64,000 nt of DNA from NCBI GenBank assembly GCA_017541325.1, contig JAFXZI010000007.1, forward strand, positions 31,875 through 95,874, written 5' to 3'. The translations under genes were made by a program, and so were the position numbers. Positions 32,750-41,656 of the stretch are shown here, in pieces. The number at the start of each line of letters is the position of its first letter. Position 1 is the first letter of the stretch. Under the pieces are notes generated by a model, which was not told where the DNA came from, searched no databases, and saw only the letters and a program-made list of their open reading frames with translations. Source of the DNA: Bacilli bacterium (lineage in GTDB: Bacteria > Bacillota_I > Bacilli_A > RF39 > UBA660).

Positions 32750-33766
32750 ATGATATTAAACGTATGTGAACAATCTGGTACTTTAAGCGTAATCTTTTTT
32801 GTTAAAACTGCAATTGAAATAATATGTATAATAATACCATTAATACTAGTTATTTCCTTAGCAATAGAACTATTTAAAATAGTAATGGGAAAAGTAGAAG
32901 ATATGAAAAAGCATGTTAATGCAATTGTAAGGAAAGCAGCTGGTGCATCAGCAATTTTCTTTGTACCTTTAATTGTTGGTTTAGTAATATCATTTGCTAG
33001 TGGAAGTAATTATCAAGATAGTGATTGTTGGCAAAATGCTAATATGGAAAAAATCGCAGAATATAAAGAGGTTGAAAAGGCTAAAGAAAAAATAGAACAA
33101 GAAAAGAAAGATCAAGAGAAAAAAGATGCTGACGAAGCTCGTAAAAAACGAGAAAAAGCAAAAGAAGAAGTAAGAAAAGCAAACGAAGAAAAAGCAGAAG
33201 AAGCAAGAAAAAGAAAAGAAAAAGAAGAAGAGAAAAAAGAACAAGGACAACAAGGGTCATCTACTCCAGGAAATGAACAAGCTGGAGTATATGGATCAGT
33301 TGAATTTAAGAATGGCATTTTCTATATTCCAAATAGAAGAGCAACTAGTGATGCTGATACGCCAAGACAATCTGGAGAACATGGATTAAATCCTATTTTC
33401 TGGGAAAGATTAAATAAGCTTTTAACTGATGCTAAATCTCATGGTTATAATGTAACAATTACTAGTGCCCTTAGAACTTATTCTGAACAAGTAAGAACAT
33501 GGAATAATTCATCTAGACCATGTTCTACAAGATCTAAATGGGTTGCTTGTCCCGGAGGATCTCGTCATGGATTTGGAATCGCTGCTGATTTATCTTTTAA
33601 TGGAACTAGTTGTAGTGGTGGTTGGGATTGTAATGCTGCTGCTAAATGGATACATGATAATGCAGGTAATTATGGATTGAAATTTAGAATGTCTTGGGAA
33701 CCTTGGCATATTGAACCAGATAAAGTAGAAGGCGGAAATTTTGGAAGTTGTAATGCTTCTTGTTAG
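32750..33766 (+). CDS. M15 D,D-carboxypeptidase fused to a VirB2-like membrane segment
   Basis: 338 aa. Residues 12-43 and 65-84 are membrane helices with a short basic loop between them, a pattern like TrbC/VirB2 pilins. Residues 100-165 are a highly charged coiled coil. Residues about 195-330 are a VanY/M15 peptidase: SRHGFGIAAD (zinc ligands H273, D280) and EPWHIE (catalytic E317, zinc ligand H320). It would trim the terminal D-Ala from wall peptides. The SD TAGGTGAT precedes the ATG. Followed 9 bases later by a lipoprotein gene. The VirB2 comparison is inference. Confidence 0.88.
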   Translation: MILNVCEQSGTLSVIFFVKTAIEIICIIIPLILVISLAIELFKIVMGKVEDMKKHVNAIVRKAAGASAIFFVPLIVGLVISFASGSNYQDSDCWQNANMEKIAEYKEVEKAKEKIEQEKKDQEKKDADEARKKREKAKEEVRKANEEKAEEARKRKEKEEEKKEQGQQGSSTPGNEQAGVYGSVEFKNGIFYIPNRRATSDADTPRQSGEHGLNPIFWERLNKLLTDAKSHGYNVTITSALRTYSEQVRTWNNSSRPCSTRSKWVACPGGSRHGFGIAADLSFNGTSCSGGWDCNAAAKWIHDNAGNYGLKFRMSWEPWHIEPDKVEGGNFGSCNASC

Positions 33767-33775
33767 GAGGATATT

Positions 33776-34369
33776 ATGAAAAAAATACTATTATTACTAG
33801 TAATGGTTTTCCTATTAACTGGATGTGGTGCAGAATATACTTTAATATATGAAAATGGAATTTTTAGAGAAGAATTATCTATACCTAAAGATAAACTTGA
33901 TGAAGAAGAGTTTAGTGATGCTTTAGAGTTTATTGGTAGAGAAGAAAAAAAGGTTAATTATACTCAAGAAGATACTAAAGATAAAAAGATAATTAAACAG
34001 AAATTAGGAGAAAAGTTTACTACAACGGATATAATAGAGTATTGTTATAATCATATTTATGTTTTAAATGATAAGAATGTTATTTCTATTAGTACTGATA
34101 AAAATAATTATTGTTCTGATAAAAATATAGTAATAAAACTTAAAACAGACAAAGAAGTATTAAGTAGTAACGCTAATAAAGTAGAAGGAAACACTTATAT
34201 TTGGACTGATTTTAGTGATGGAATAGATGTACAAATTAGTAAGGATAGAGAAAGAACAGAAAATAATTCTATTAAAAGTAATATTTTAATAAGAATAATT
34301 ATAGTTGGAATATTCCTAGTGATATTAATACCAATTGTAATTTTTGTTAAAAAGAAGAATAGAGAGTAA
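33776..34369 (+). CDS. Lipoprotein with C-terminal membrane helix
   Basis: 197 aa. A lipoprotein signal with lipobox LLTGC (acylated C17) and, unusually for a lipoprotein, a C-terminal membrane helix (about 170-190) with a basic tail. It would be anchored at both ends on the outside. The middle has a cysteine pair and no known domain. The SD TTAGGAGGAT is strong. Probably co-transcribed with the carboxypeptidase gene. Confidence 0.78.
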   Translation: MKKILLLLVMVFLLTGCGAEYTLIYENGIFREELSIPKDKLDEEEFSDALEFIGREEKKVNYTQEDTKDKKIIKQKLGEKFTTTDIIEYCYNHIYVLNDKNVISISTDKNNYCSDKNIVIKLKTDKEVLSSNANKVEGNTYIWTDFSDGIDVQISKDRERTENNSIKSNILIRIIIVGIFLVILIPIVIFVKKKNRE

Positions 34370-34400
34370 AAATAAAAAATATACTTATATTTATGAATTG

Positions 34401-34409
34401 TGATATAAT
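34401..34409 (+). promoter_or_regulatory. Extended -10 promoter
   Basis: TGA-TATAAT, 17 bases before the ATG at 34427. Confidence 0.75.
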
Positions 34410-34426
34410 CAGTTTAGGAGGTTAAC

Positions 34427-34957
34427 ATGAAGAAGTTATTTAGTTTATTATTTGTTGCTTTATTAATTGTTCCTATTACTGCATTTGCTGCAGATAAAGA
34501 GCCAGTTGATGTTTATATATTTCATGGATCAACATGTCCACATTGTAAGGAATTACTTGAATGGTTTGAGACACAAGAAGAAAAATATGGAGATAAATAC
34601 GATTTAGTTAAATATGAAGTTTGGAATGATGAAAAAAATGCTGAACTATTTAATTTAACTGCTGAGAAGTTAGGAATGGATTTAGAAAATTTAGGAGTAC
34701 CATTAATGATTATTGGTGAACAACAATTCTCAGGATTTGCTCCAGAAGAAGATCCAGAATTAATAATTAAAGCAATAGAAGAAGAATATGATAAAGATGA
34801 ATCTGAGAGATCTCATATTGTAGATGATGTTATAAAAGAAAATAACTGGCAACATGATCAAAAAGAAAAGAAAAGTACTAATTTAATTATTGGTATTGCA
34901 ACAATTGTAGTAGTTGTTGGTTTAATCGTAGTAGTAATGAAAGCTAGAGAAGAGTAA
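34427..34957 (+). CDS. Secreted, membrane-anchored thioredoxin-like protein
   Basis: 176 aa. N-terminal signal sequence (about 1-22), then a thioredoxin-like domain with active site STCPHCKEL (C37, C40) and a cis-proline region GVPLMIIG, and a C-terminal membrane helix (about 152-172). It probably performs thiol-disulfide exchange outside the cell. No DsbD/CcdA partner is adjacent. The SD TTAGGAGGTT is strong. The stop codon lies in the loop of the terminator hairpin. Confidence 0.88.
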   Translation: MKKLFSLLFVALLIVPITAFAADKEPVDVYIFHGSTCPHCKELLEWFETQEEKYGDKYDLVKYEVWNDEKNAELFNLTAEKLGMDLENLGVPLMIIGEQQFSGFAPEEDPELIIKAIEEEYDKDESERSHIVDDVIKENNWQHDQKEKKSTNLIIGIATIVVVVGLIVVVMKAREE

Positions 34958-34972
34958 TTCTTCTCTTTTTTT
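34946..34972 (+). terminator. Intrinsic terminator spanning the stop codon
   Basis: AGAGAAG-AGTAATT-CTTCTCT followed by T7; the stop TAA is in the loop. Confidence 0.9.
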
Positions 34973-34977
34973 GTGCA

Positions 34978-35001
34978 TAAAAAAAGATGCTTTCGCATCT
35001 T
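34978..35001 (-). terminator. Terminator of the Ycf46-type operon
   Basis: On the minus strand AAGATGC-GAAA-GCATCTT followed by T7. Confidence 0.9.
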
Positions 35002-36577
35002 AATATAATGTTTCTATATTTCCTGTTGGATTTTGTTGAGGAGGTGTTGTAGGTGCTTGTGGAGTTTGTGGTTCAGTTTGTTCTGGAATAGATGCATTAA
35101 TAGTTCTATCCTTTGCCCAGGTTCTAATCTTCTCAACTTTTTCTTTATTAGTGTTATACATAGATACTGATTTTTTGAAAGCATTTATAATCATATCATT
35201 ATTTATTTCAATACCTTCAGCAATACTATCATATGCTAAATCTCTTAATACGGCTTCTATATCAGATCCACTATAGTTAGTAGTTACTTCAATTAATTGA
35301 TTTACTAAAGCAGGATCTTCTCTATATTCAAAATATTTATTTAAATATAATTCTATTATTTCTTTTCTTTCAATTTTTGTTGGTAAATCAATAAAGAATA
35401 ATTCATCAAATCTTCCTTTTCTTAATAATTCAGGAGGAAGTTTATCAACATTGTTAGCAGTTGCTACAATAAATACATCTTTTCTGCATTCTTGTAACCA
35501 GAATAAGAATTGTCCAATTAATCTTTGAGTTACTCCAGATGAATCATTATCTCCTGCTAAACCTTTTTCAATTTCATCGATCCATAGTATACATGGTGAA
35601 ACGTGTTCTGCAGTTTCAAAAGCTTCTTTTAATTGTTGTTCACTTTGTCCTACATATCTACCTTGAATTGTTGCGAAGTCTAATCTATATAGAGGTCTTT
35701 CCCAACGTTTTGCTATTGCTTTTGAGGATAAACTTTTTCCGCATCCAGGGACACCCATTAAAAGAATTCCTCTAGGAGGTTTAATCCCTCTTTTTTTCAT
35801 TTCTTCTCTTTTTTCGGGATTAAGAAGTTTTGCTTTTTCATCTAGCCATGCTTTTAAGTTTTGTAATCCTCCAAAAGCTAAATCATCTTCTACATATATT
35901 TTTTCAAGTCCATTTATTTCAGAGAATAAACTATCTTTTGCAAATTTTAATTCTATTAAGTCATCTTTTAATAAACTACCTTTAGCAATTAGAGTAGCAA
36001 TTACATTTTTAATTTCAATTGAACTTATTCCTAAAAGTATATTAGCAACTTCTAAAACATCATTTTTATCCCATTCTATTTTTATTTGATTTTGATATGG
36101 TCTAATACTTTCAATTACTAAATCAAATATTTCTTTTTCATCAGGAAGGTCAAAATCAATTAACATTCCTTGTCTTTGTAATTGTACCCATATTGGATTA
36201 GCAGTTATAACAATAATAACTGATGATTTTTCTTCTGCTAGTGTAGTTAAATCAGATAAATAACGAGATGTAATATTTTCTGTATCTAGTTCAGCAACAT
36301 CACTCAAAATATATATTTGGTTTTCACTTGTTTGTAATTCTTTTGCTATATAATCAAGTGCACCCATAAGTAACTTATCTTCATTATATACTTCACCACT
36401 TACTAGATTGGTAAATCCATTAGACATTGTATGTACTTTCATATTAGTATTTGTTTCTTTACTAATTTCTTTTAGTAATGATAGAGTTCTTGTTTTTTCA
36501 ATTGTACTAATTCCAATAAAAGGAATTCTTGCAACTAAATATCTTATTAATAATTCTTTTGTTTCACTATAGTTCAT
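35000..36577 (-). CDS. Ycf46-type AAA+ ATPase
   Basis: 525 aa. The N-terminal 225 residues form the degenerate NTPase-like region of the Ycf46 group (LIRYLVARIPFIGIS at 10-24). Then an AAA+ module: Walker A GVPGCGKS (275-282), Walker B LWIDEIEKG (331-339), sensor ATANNVDKLPPELLRKGRFDE with the arginine finger (383-390). The tail is Pro/Gln-rich. These ATPases occur in plastids, cyanobacteria and some Firmicutes; the role is poorly known. Last gene of a four-gene operon; the SD AGGAGG overlaps the previous stop. Confidence 0.88.
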   Translation of the reverse strand: MNYSETKELLIRYLVARIPFIGISTIEKTRTLSLLKEISKETNTNMKVHTMSNGFTNLVSGEVYNEDKLLMGALDYIAKELQTSENQIYILSDVAELDTENITSRYLSDLTTLAEEKSSVIIVITANPIWVQLQRQGMLIDFDLPDEKEIFDLVIESIRPYQNQIKIEWDKNDVLEVANILLGISSIEIKNVIATLIAKGSLLKDDLIELKFAKDSLFSEINGLEKIYVEDDLAFGGLQNLKAWLDEKAKLLNPEKREEMKKRGIKPPRGILLMGVPGCGKSLSSKAIAKRWERPLYRLDFATIQGRYVGQSEQQLKEAFETAEHVSPCILWIDEIEKGLAGDNDSSGVTQRLIGQFLFWLQECRKDVFIVATANNVDKLPPELLRKGRFDELFFIDLPTKIERKEIIELYLNKYFEYREDPALVNQLIEVTTNYSGSDIEAVLRDLAYDSIAEGIEINNDMIINAFKKSVSMYNTNKEKVEKIRTWAKDRTINASIPEQTEPQTPQAPTTPPQQNPTGNIETLY

Positions 36578-36586
36578 ATAAACCTC

Positions 36587-37018
36587 CTATTTATTCAAAT
36601 CAAAATTATTAATTATCATTAATACTTCTTGATCATTTACATTAGCAAAACTGCTTTTTATTTGTTCATTCATATCATCACCAAATTTTTTAATATTTTC
36701 TAGTAATGAGTTTTTAGTATCATTTTCAAAATGTCTAACAGAAGCAAGTTTTTTAGCTATTGCCATTTCATTTTTTATATAACTTATTTCAAGTATTAAG
36801 TTATTTTTGTCTTGAACAACTAAATTAGTTTTCATCAAGAAATTATCTACAGCTTCATTTAATCTAAAATTAATAACATCTACTATATGATTTAAGAATC
36901 TTACTTTTATATCTCCAGTATAAGCTATATTAGCATTATTTATTTGATTAATATTTTCATCACTAATAGAATTATATTTTAAATTATCTATATATGTTAC
37001 CCATTCATAATATGTCAT
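36587..37018 (-). CDS. Small helical protein of the Ycf46-type operon
   Basis: 143 aa, predicted mostly helical, with Asn/Lys-rich stretches and no membrane segment or known motif. Its ATG overlaps the preceding TGA (ATGA), which indicates translational coupling, and the ATPase gene starts 9 bases after its stop. This position suggests an adaptor or partner of the ATPase. Function unknown. Confidence 0.72.
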   Translation of the reverse strand: MTYYEWVTYIDNLKYNSISDENINQINNANIAYTGDIKVRFLNHIVDVINFRLNEAVDNFLMKTNLVVQDKNNLILEISYIKNEMAIAKKLASVRHFENDTKNSLLENIKKFGDDMNEQIKSSFANVNDQEVLMIINNFDLNK

Positions 37019-37191
37019 TGTCTATTAACCCTCCTTACACTTTCATATGGAGGAACTAAATCCCAATCAGGAAGTCCATTAATAAATTCTTCATTAGTAG
37101 GATTATTTAATCTTTCTTGTTCTCTTCTTTCAGCATCTACTTCTTTAAATAAATTAGTTTTAGGTTCTAAAAAATCTAAGTTATTGTCCAT
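37015..37191 (-). CDS. Very small protein of the Ycf46-type operon
   Basis: 58 aa, charged, with a short Pro-rich end (LPDWDLVPPYESVRR). ATG 37191 is preferred because the SD TAGGTGATAG is 6 bases away; the GTG at 37200 lies inside that SD. It overlaps the preceding large gene by 11 bases and the next by 4 bases. The tight packing makes it likely real. Possibly a linker or recruitment peptide; this is speculation. Confidence 0.65.
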   Translation of the reverse strand: MDNNLDFLEPKTNLFKEVDAERREQERLNNPTNEEFINGLPDWDLVPPYESVRRVNRQ

Positions 37192-38917
37192 TTCTATCAC
37201 CTACCATTATATTTCTAGAATTATTTTCTAGTTTTACGTAATTAGTAAAATCTAGAGAATTGATAAATGCAATTATTTCATTTTGTACTTTTTTACCATC
37301 TTTATATAAAAATTTAAAATCTACTATTTCTGCAATTGTATTAAGAAGAATTGCTTTTTCGTTTGTCTTTCTAGCTTCTCTTTGCTTAATCTTATTTTCT
37401 CGTTCTGTATAGTTCATAAAGAACATATATCCATCAGCAAACAAAGCACCTATAACAATTATTGCAGCAATTAAAGGATTCAAAGTAATACCTATTATTA
37501 CTGCAAGTATTACAGCAATTATTGATATAAGCATCATTTTTGTATCGAATAATTTCTTTCCAAAAATATCAGATTCTGTTTCATTATCTATATGTTTTTC
37601 AAGATCTGCTACTAATTCTTTTTCATTTGATCCATCTGTAGTATTATTTGTCCATGTATTTATATGAATCTCAATATTAAGATTTTCGTTTTGAACATTA
37701 TTATGAATATTTTTATTGTACGCCTCTAAAATAAAATTCTTAGATAATGCCATAGCCATTTTTCTAGTATTAACTGTAGGCTTAATGAACTTATTTTCCA
37801 TAACCACATTACTTAATTGAGAATAGAAATCAGTTGCTTTTAAATAAGCATATTCTGTTTCTTTAAATCGTTCTAATGCTTTTGTAACATTACCATTTTC
37901 TTCAATTATTAATTTGTTCTTAGCAATATCTTTACGAAGTTCTAATTCATCATTTTCGTAATTAAATACTAACATATTAATTATTTTATCAATTTCAGCT
38001 TCTCTAGATATTTTAGGACCATTTTCTTCTTTTATAATATTTCTAAGTTCATTTAAAATATTCTTTTCTGATTTTGTAACATCTAGAATTTTAAGAACAT
38101 TTTCATGTTGATTAGTATTGTTCTTAATATAATAAAATGATTGTTCATCTTCTTTATTAACGAATGAATTTATATAGTTAGTCCATCTATCTACTTGAAT
38201 ATCTTTATATTCTGGTTGAGATTCTAATTCTTGGAACCATTTTCCTACTTTTCTTAAACATAAAGTTCTTGCTTCTGCATCAAAAGTAGCATTTGTTATA
38301 GCATCAAGAATTGTTATAATCTTATTTTCCATTTTTGTAGGATCTTGCATATCCAAATATCTTTTTAACCAACGAATAGCAGTTTCTTTTCTACCAGCTC
38401 TTAAGTGAATTAGACAAAATAATAAACTAGTTTTTTCATCATCTCTTGTCATTGCTTCTTTAAGAGCTCTATTTGCTAAATCCTTATTATCATTAAACCA
38501 AGCACATATTGCAACTAATGCAGGGGCTAACCAGTAGTTAGGTGTATCTATAATTACTTGTTCGCTTATATTTTCAATAGTAGATTTTTTTATAGAATTA
38601 ATATCTGTTGCTTGAAATATACCATTTATTTTTCTTCTTACACTATCATAATGACCATATTGCTTATTAATTTCATCTTGATCCATTGTAATAGTTTGTT
38701 TAGCGTTAGCAACAATAGTAGTACCTCTTATTTCTACCATAAAGTTTTTTATTTCTTCTTCAATAGTTCTAACACTATCTGTAACTTTATTAACTTTAGA
38801 GTCTACATGTTCTACGTTTGCATTAACTGTTCCAACGTTATTAGCAAGGTTTCCTAAGTTTTTTTCGATGATTTCCAAATTCGCCGCGCTTAATACAAGT
38901 GCTTCATTACTAGCCAT
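37181..38917 (-). CDS. Coiled-coil/TPR-like membrane protein of the Ycf46-type operon
   Basis: 578 aa. Residues 10-65 are a heptad-like coiled coil. Residues about 128-195 are helical pairs with TPR-like spacing (LAPALVAICAWFNDNKDLA, SLLFCLIHLRAGRKETA). A long helical part follows, then two adjacent membrane helices (about 460-480 and 482-501) and a cytosolic-looking tail. No named family recognised. It leads the operon from a TGATATAAT promoter. I infer a membrane scaffold on which the ATPase and the two small proteins act. Confidence 0.75.
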   Translation of the reverse strand: MASNEALVLSAANLEIIEKNLGNLANNVGTVNANVEHVDSKVNKVTDSVRTIEEEIKNFMVEIRGTTIVANAKQTITMDQDEINKQYGHYDSVRRKINGIFQATDINSIKKSTIENISEQVIIDTPNYWLAPALVAICAWFNDNKDLANRALKEAMTRDDEKTSLLFCLIHLRAGRKETAIRWLKRYLDMQDPTKMENKIITILDAITNATFDAEARTLCLRKVGKWFQELESQPEYKDIQVDRWTNYINSFVNKEDEQSFYYIKNNTNQHENVLKILDVTKSEKNILNELRNIIKEENGPKISREAEIDKIINMLVFNYENDELELRKDIAKNKLIIEENGNVTKALERFKETEYAYLKATDFYSQLSNVVMENKFIKPTVNTRKMAMALSKNFILEAYNKNIHNNVQNENLNIEIHINTWTNNTTDGSNEKELVADLEKHIDNETESDIFGKKLFDTKMMLISIIAVILAVIIGITLNPLIAAIIVIGALFADGYMFFMNYTERENKIKQREARKTNEKAILLNTIAEIVDFKFLYKDGKKVQNEIIAFINSLDFTNYVKLENNSRNIMVGDRNGQ

Positions 38918-38939
38918 CTAATCACCCTCTATCATAATC

Positions 38940-38948
38940 ATTATATCA
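38940..38948 (-). promoter_or_regulatory. Extended -10 promoter of the Ycf46-type operon
   Basis: TGATATAAT on the minus strand, 22 bases before the ATG; the SD GAGGGTGAT lies between. Confidence 0.75.
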
Positions 38949-39019
38949 AAAAAGAGTAAAAATATGAAAAAACATTATTAATTTATGTAAATTATTTTGA
39001 AAAAGAAGTCTTTTTTTGT

Positions 39020-39025
39020 ATAATT
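39020..39025 (+). promoter_or_regulatory. -10 box of formate-THF ligase gene
   Basis: TG directly followed by TATAAT, behind a T run and 14 bases before the ATG. Confidence 0.65.
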
Positions 39026-39039
39026 AAGATGGTGATAAT

Positions 39040-40641
39040 ATGAAAGATATAGATATAGCAAGATCTGTTAAAAAGAAAAAAATAATAGATATCACTAATA
39101 GTTTAGGAATAGAAGAGTCTTTAGTTGAAAGATATGGAGATTATAAAGCAAAGATTAAATTCAACGATATTATGACTGGAAACAAAGGAAAACTAATATT
39201 AGTGACTGCGATTAATCCTACTCCTTTAGGAGAAGGAAAAACAACCATAAGCATTGGACTACTAGATGGACTTAGATATATGAAAAAGAATGCTATTGGA
39301 GTTTTAAGAGAACCATCTTTAGGACCTGTTTTTGGATTTAAAGGAGGAGCTACTGGAGGAGGATTTGCTCAGGTAGTACCAATGGAAGATATTAACTTAC
39401 ATTTTACTGGAGATATTCATGCTATAACTACTGCAAACAACTTAATAAGTGCTGCTGTCTATAATCATATTTATCAAGGAAATGAATTAAAAATTAATAA
39501 AGATAAAATATTATTTAAAAGATGTTTAGATATTAATGATAGAGAATTAAGAAAAGATTTTAATATAACTGCTGCTAGTGAAGTCATGAGTGTATTTTGT
39601 ATGTCTAATGATATTCATGATTTGAAAAATAATCTTGGTAATATAATGGTTGCTTATGATATAAATAATAAACCAGTATATGTAAAAGATTTAAAACTAG
39701 AAGGAAGTTTAACTGCTATTTTAAAAGATGCAATTAATCCTAATATTGTTCAAACATTAGAAAATAGTCCTGTTTTAATCCATGGAGGACCATTTGCTAA
39801 TATATCAATTGGATGTAATAGCATTATTGCTACCAAACTAGGAATGAAACTTGCTGACTACGTTGTAACAGAAGCTGGATTTGGATCTGACTTAGGTGCA
39901 GAAAAGTTTTTTGATATAAAATGTAGAAAAGCTAAAATAAAACCGGATTGTGTAGTTCTAGTATGTACTATTAAAGCTTTGAAATATAATGGTGGAGCAG
40001 AAGACTATTACAAAAAGAATATAGATGCTGTTTATAAAGGACTACCTAATTTAAATGTTCATATAGAAAATATGCTTAGATTTAATTCAAATCTAATTGT
40101 ATGTTTAAATAAATATGAAACAGACTCACTAGAAGAAATAGATGTAGTTAGAAAGTGTTGTGAATGTTATAATATTCCATTTGTAATATCTGATAGTTAT
40201 TCTAAAGGTGGAGTAGGTTCAGTAATGCTTGCAAGTGAAGTATTAAAAGCATTAGATAAAAAGAATGAATTTAAATTCTTATATGATTTAGATGATTCTG
40301 TAGAAAACAAAATAGGTAAGATATGTGCAATGATATATCATGCAGTTAAAATAACATATAGTAAAGAAGCACTAGAAAAACTTGAAGAAATTAAAAGACT
40401 TAATTTAGAACATCTTCCTATATGTATATCTAAAACACAGTACTCTATAACAGATGATCCTAAAATACTTGGATATCCAACAGGACATACAATGCATGTC
40501 AGAGATATAGAGTTTTATACAGGAGCTGGATTTATAGTAGTACTTATGGGAACTACATTAACTATGCCAGGACTACCAAAAGTACCTAATTATGAGAAAA
40601 TTAGTTTAGATGATAATTTAAATATAACAGGTTTAAGTTAA
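39040..40641 (+). CDS. fhs: Formate--tetrahydrofolate ligase
   Basis: 533 aa, slightly shorter than the usual 555. The ATP-binding loop TPLGEGKTTISIGL (about 62-75) and family motifs REPSLGPVFGFKGGATGGG and NLHFTGDIHAITTANNL are clear; the C-terminal PGLPKVPNYEKI is intact. It makes 10-formyl-THF from formate, THF and ATP, feeding purine and fMet synthesis. The SD GGTGAT precedes the ATG. Single gene with its own promoter. Confidence 0.95.
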   Translation: MKDIDIARSVKKKKIIDITNSLGIEESLVERYGDYKAKIKFNDIMTGNKGKLILVTAINPTPLGEGKTTISIGLLDGLRYMKKNAIGVLREPSLGPVFGFKGGATGGGFAQVVPMEDINLHFTGDIHAITTANNLISAAVYNHIYQGNELKINKDKILFKRCLDINDRELRKDFNITAASEVMSVFCMSNDIHDLKNNLGNIMVAYDINNKPVYVKDLKLEGSLTAILKDAINPNIVQTLENSPVLIHGGPFANISIGCNSIIATKLGMKLADYVVTEAGFGSDLGAEKFFDIKCRKAKIKPDCVVLVCTIKALKYNGGAEDYYKKNIDAVYKGLPNLNVHIENMLRFNSNLIVCLNKYETDSLEEIDVVRKCCECYNIPFVISDSYSKGGVGSVMLASEVLKALDKKNEFKFLYDLDDSVENKIGKICAMIYHAVKITYSKEALEKLEEIKRLNLEHLPICISKTQYSITDDPKILGYPTGHTMHVRDIEFYTGAGFIVVLMGTTLTMPGLPKVPNYEKISLDDNLNITGLS

Positions 40642-40748
40642 TAAAATGTATTTTATATGCATAAATAAGAACCAATAAGTCTAAAAAATTTATTATTATT
40701 GTGATTTGTGGTATTATTTAAGGCGTCATTGAAGGGGGATATTAGACA

Positions 40749-41264
40749 ATGAGAAACACAAATGTTTATGCACAAGATTTAGAAAATTATTTAAAAGTTG
40801 TTAATAATTTAAACTTAAGAACTGCAAGTATTAAAAAAGTTACAAAAAGTTTAAGTTTATCTAGAAAGACTTTAGGAATATCAAGTAAACCAGATATTGA
40901 TGATACATTCAGATTATTAAGTGAATTTGATACAGTTAGATTAGAAATGATAGAGAGAATTGAAGATTCTCCATTATTAGAATCTCGTGAGATAGCAAAA
41001 GAAATTACTAAAGCAGGATTTTCTGGAGCACAAGAATTTATAGCAGAAGCTAAAAGACAACTTTCAGGAGTTAGGGATGAAGGAGCATTAAAAAGAGTAT
41101 TAATGCGTGGTGAAGCAAGAAGAATCGAAGCTAAAAAAGCAGGAGATTATTTAGTTGAACAAGATAATGATGTGTTCCATCCAACAGGAAGAATTGATGA
41201 AAGTGAAATTGGTCAAGCTATTAATGTTCATTCAGTAAAACAATTAGTAAGATCATTTAGATAA
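40749..41264 (+). CDS. Hypothetical protein
   Basis: 171 aa, cytosolic, helical and rich in Arg/Glu, without a recognised domain. Translation starts at ATG 40749 after an AGGGGGAT SD with a rather long spacer. An intrinsic terminator follows. The gene lies between fhs and gatCAB but is transcribed as a unit of its own. Function unknown. Confidence 0.72.
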   Translation: MRNTNVYAQDLENYLKVVNNLNLRTASIKKVTKSLSLSRKTLGISSKPDIDDTFRLLSEFDTVRLEMIERIEDSPLLESREIAKEITKAGFSGAQEFIAEAKRQLSGVRDEGALKRVLMRGEARRIEAKKAGDYLVEQDNDVFHPTGRIDESEIGQAINVHSVKQLVRSFR

Positions 41265-41286
41265 GATTGCATTTGCAATCTTTTTT
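41263..41286 (+). terminator. Intrinsic terminator
   Basis: AAGATTGC-ATTT-GCAATCTT with T6, beginning in the stop codon. Confidence 0.9.
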
Positions 41287-41319
41287 CTTTGTAAAAATGT
41301 TTAAAATAGAAAGTATATT

Positions 41320-41328
41320 TGTTATAAT
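41320..41328 (+). promoter_or_regulatory. Extended -10 promoter of gatCAB
   Basis: TGT-TATAAT, 31 bases before the GTG start. Confidence 0.75.
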
Positions 41329-41359
41329 AGGTTAGATATTATGTAATGGAGGGATTAGC

Positions 41360-41656
41360 GTGGCTGATTGTTTAACAAGAGAAGAAGTATTACATGTAGC
41401 AAGACTTGCAAGAATAGAACTAACAGAAGAAGAAATAGAAAAATATAGATATCAATTAAAAACACTTATGGACGATGTTGATAAGATTAAAGATGTAGAG
41501 TTAAAAACAGAAGAAAGACTTATTAGTCCTGCAACAGAAAATGCAACTTTAAGAGAAGATACTCCTGGAGAGATGCTTGATCCAGAAGAAATAATGAAAA
41601 ACGTACCAGAAAGTAATGGTAATTTTGTGGAAGTACCGGTGATGATTGATGAATAA
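41360..41656 (+). CDS. gatC: Asp-tRNA(Asn)/Glu-tRNA(Gln) amidotransferase subunit C
   Basis: 98 aa, standard length. N-terminal VLHVARLARIELTEEEIEKY and C-terminal LREDTPGEMLDPEEIMKN are family hallmarks. GatC stabilises the GatA-GatB interface. GTG 41360 is the start: GGAGGG lies 6 bases upstream and the protein then begins MADCLTREEV. It overlaps gatA by 8 bases, so translation is coupled. Confidence 0.95.
   Translation: MADCLTREEVLHVARLARIELTEEEIEKYRYQLKTLMDDVDKIKDVELKTEERLISPATENATLREDTPGEMLDPEEIMKNVPESNGNFVEVPVMIDE

Noticed and set aside
32990..33318. Long minus-strand open frames rich in Phe and Ser
   Set aside because: They mirror the Lys/Glu-rich coiled coil of the carboxypeptidase gene and have no SD or start context.
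29393..37017. Mycoplasma-type code with TGA read as tryptophan
   Set aside because: TGA ends several genes in natural positions (29393-29395, 20205-20207 on the minus strand, 37015-37017) and the tRNA-Trp anticodon is CCA.
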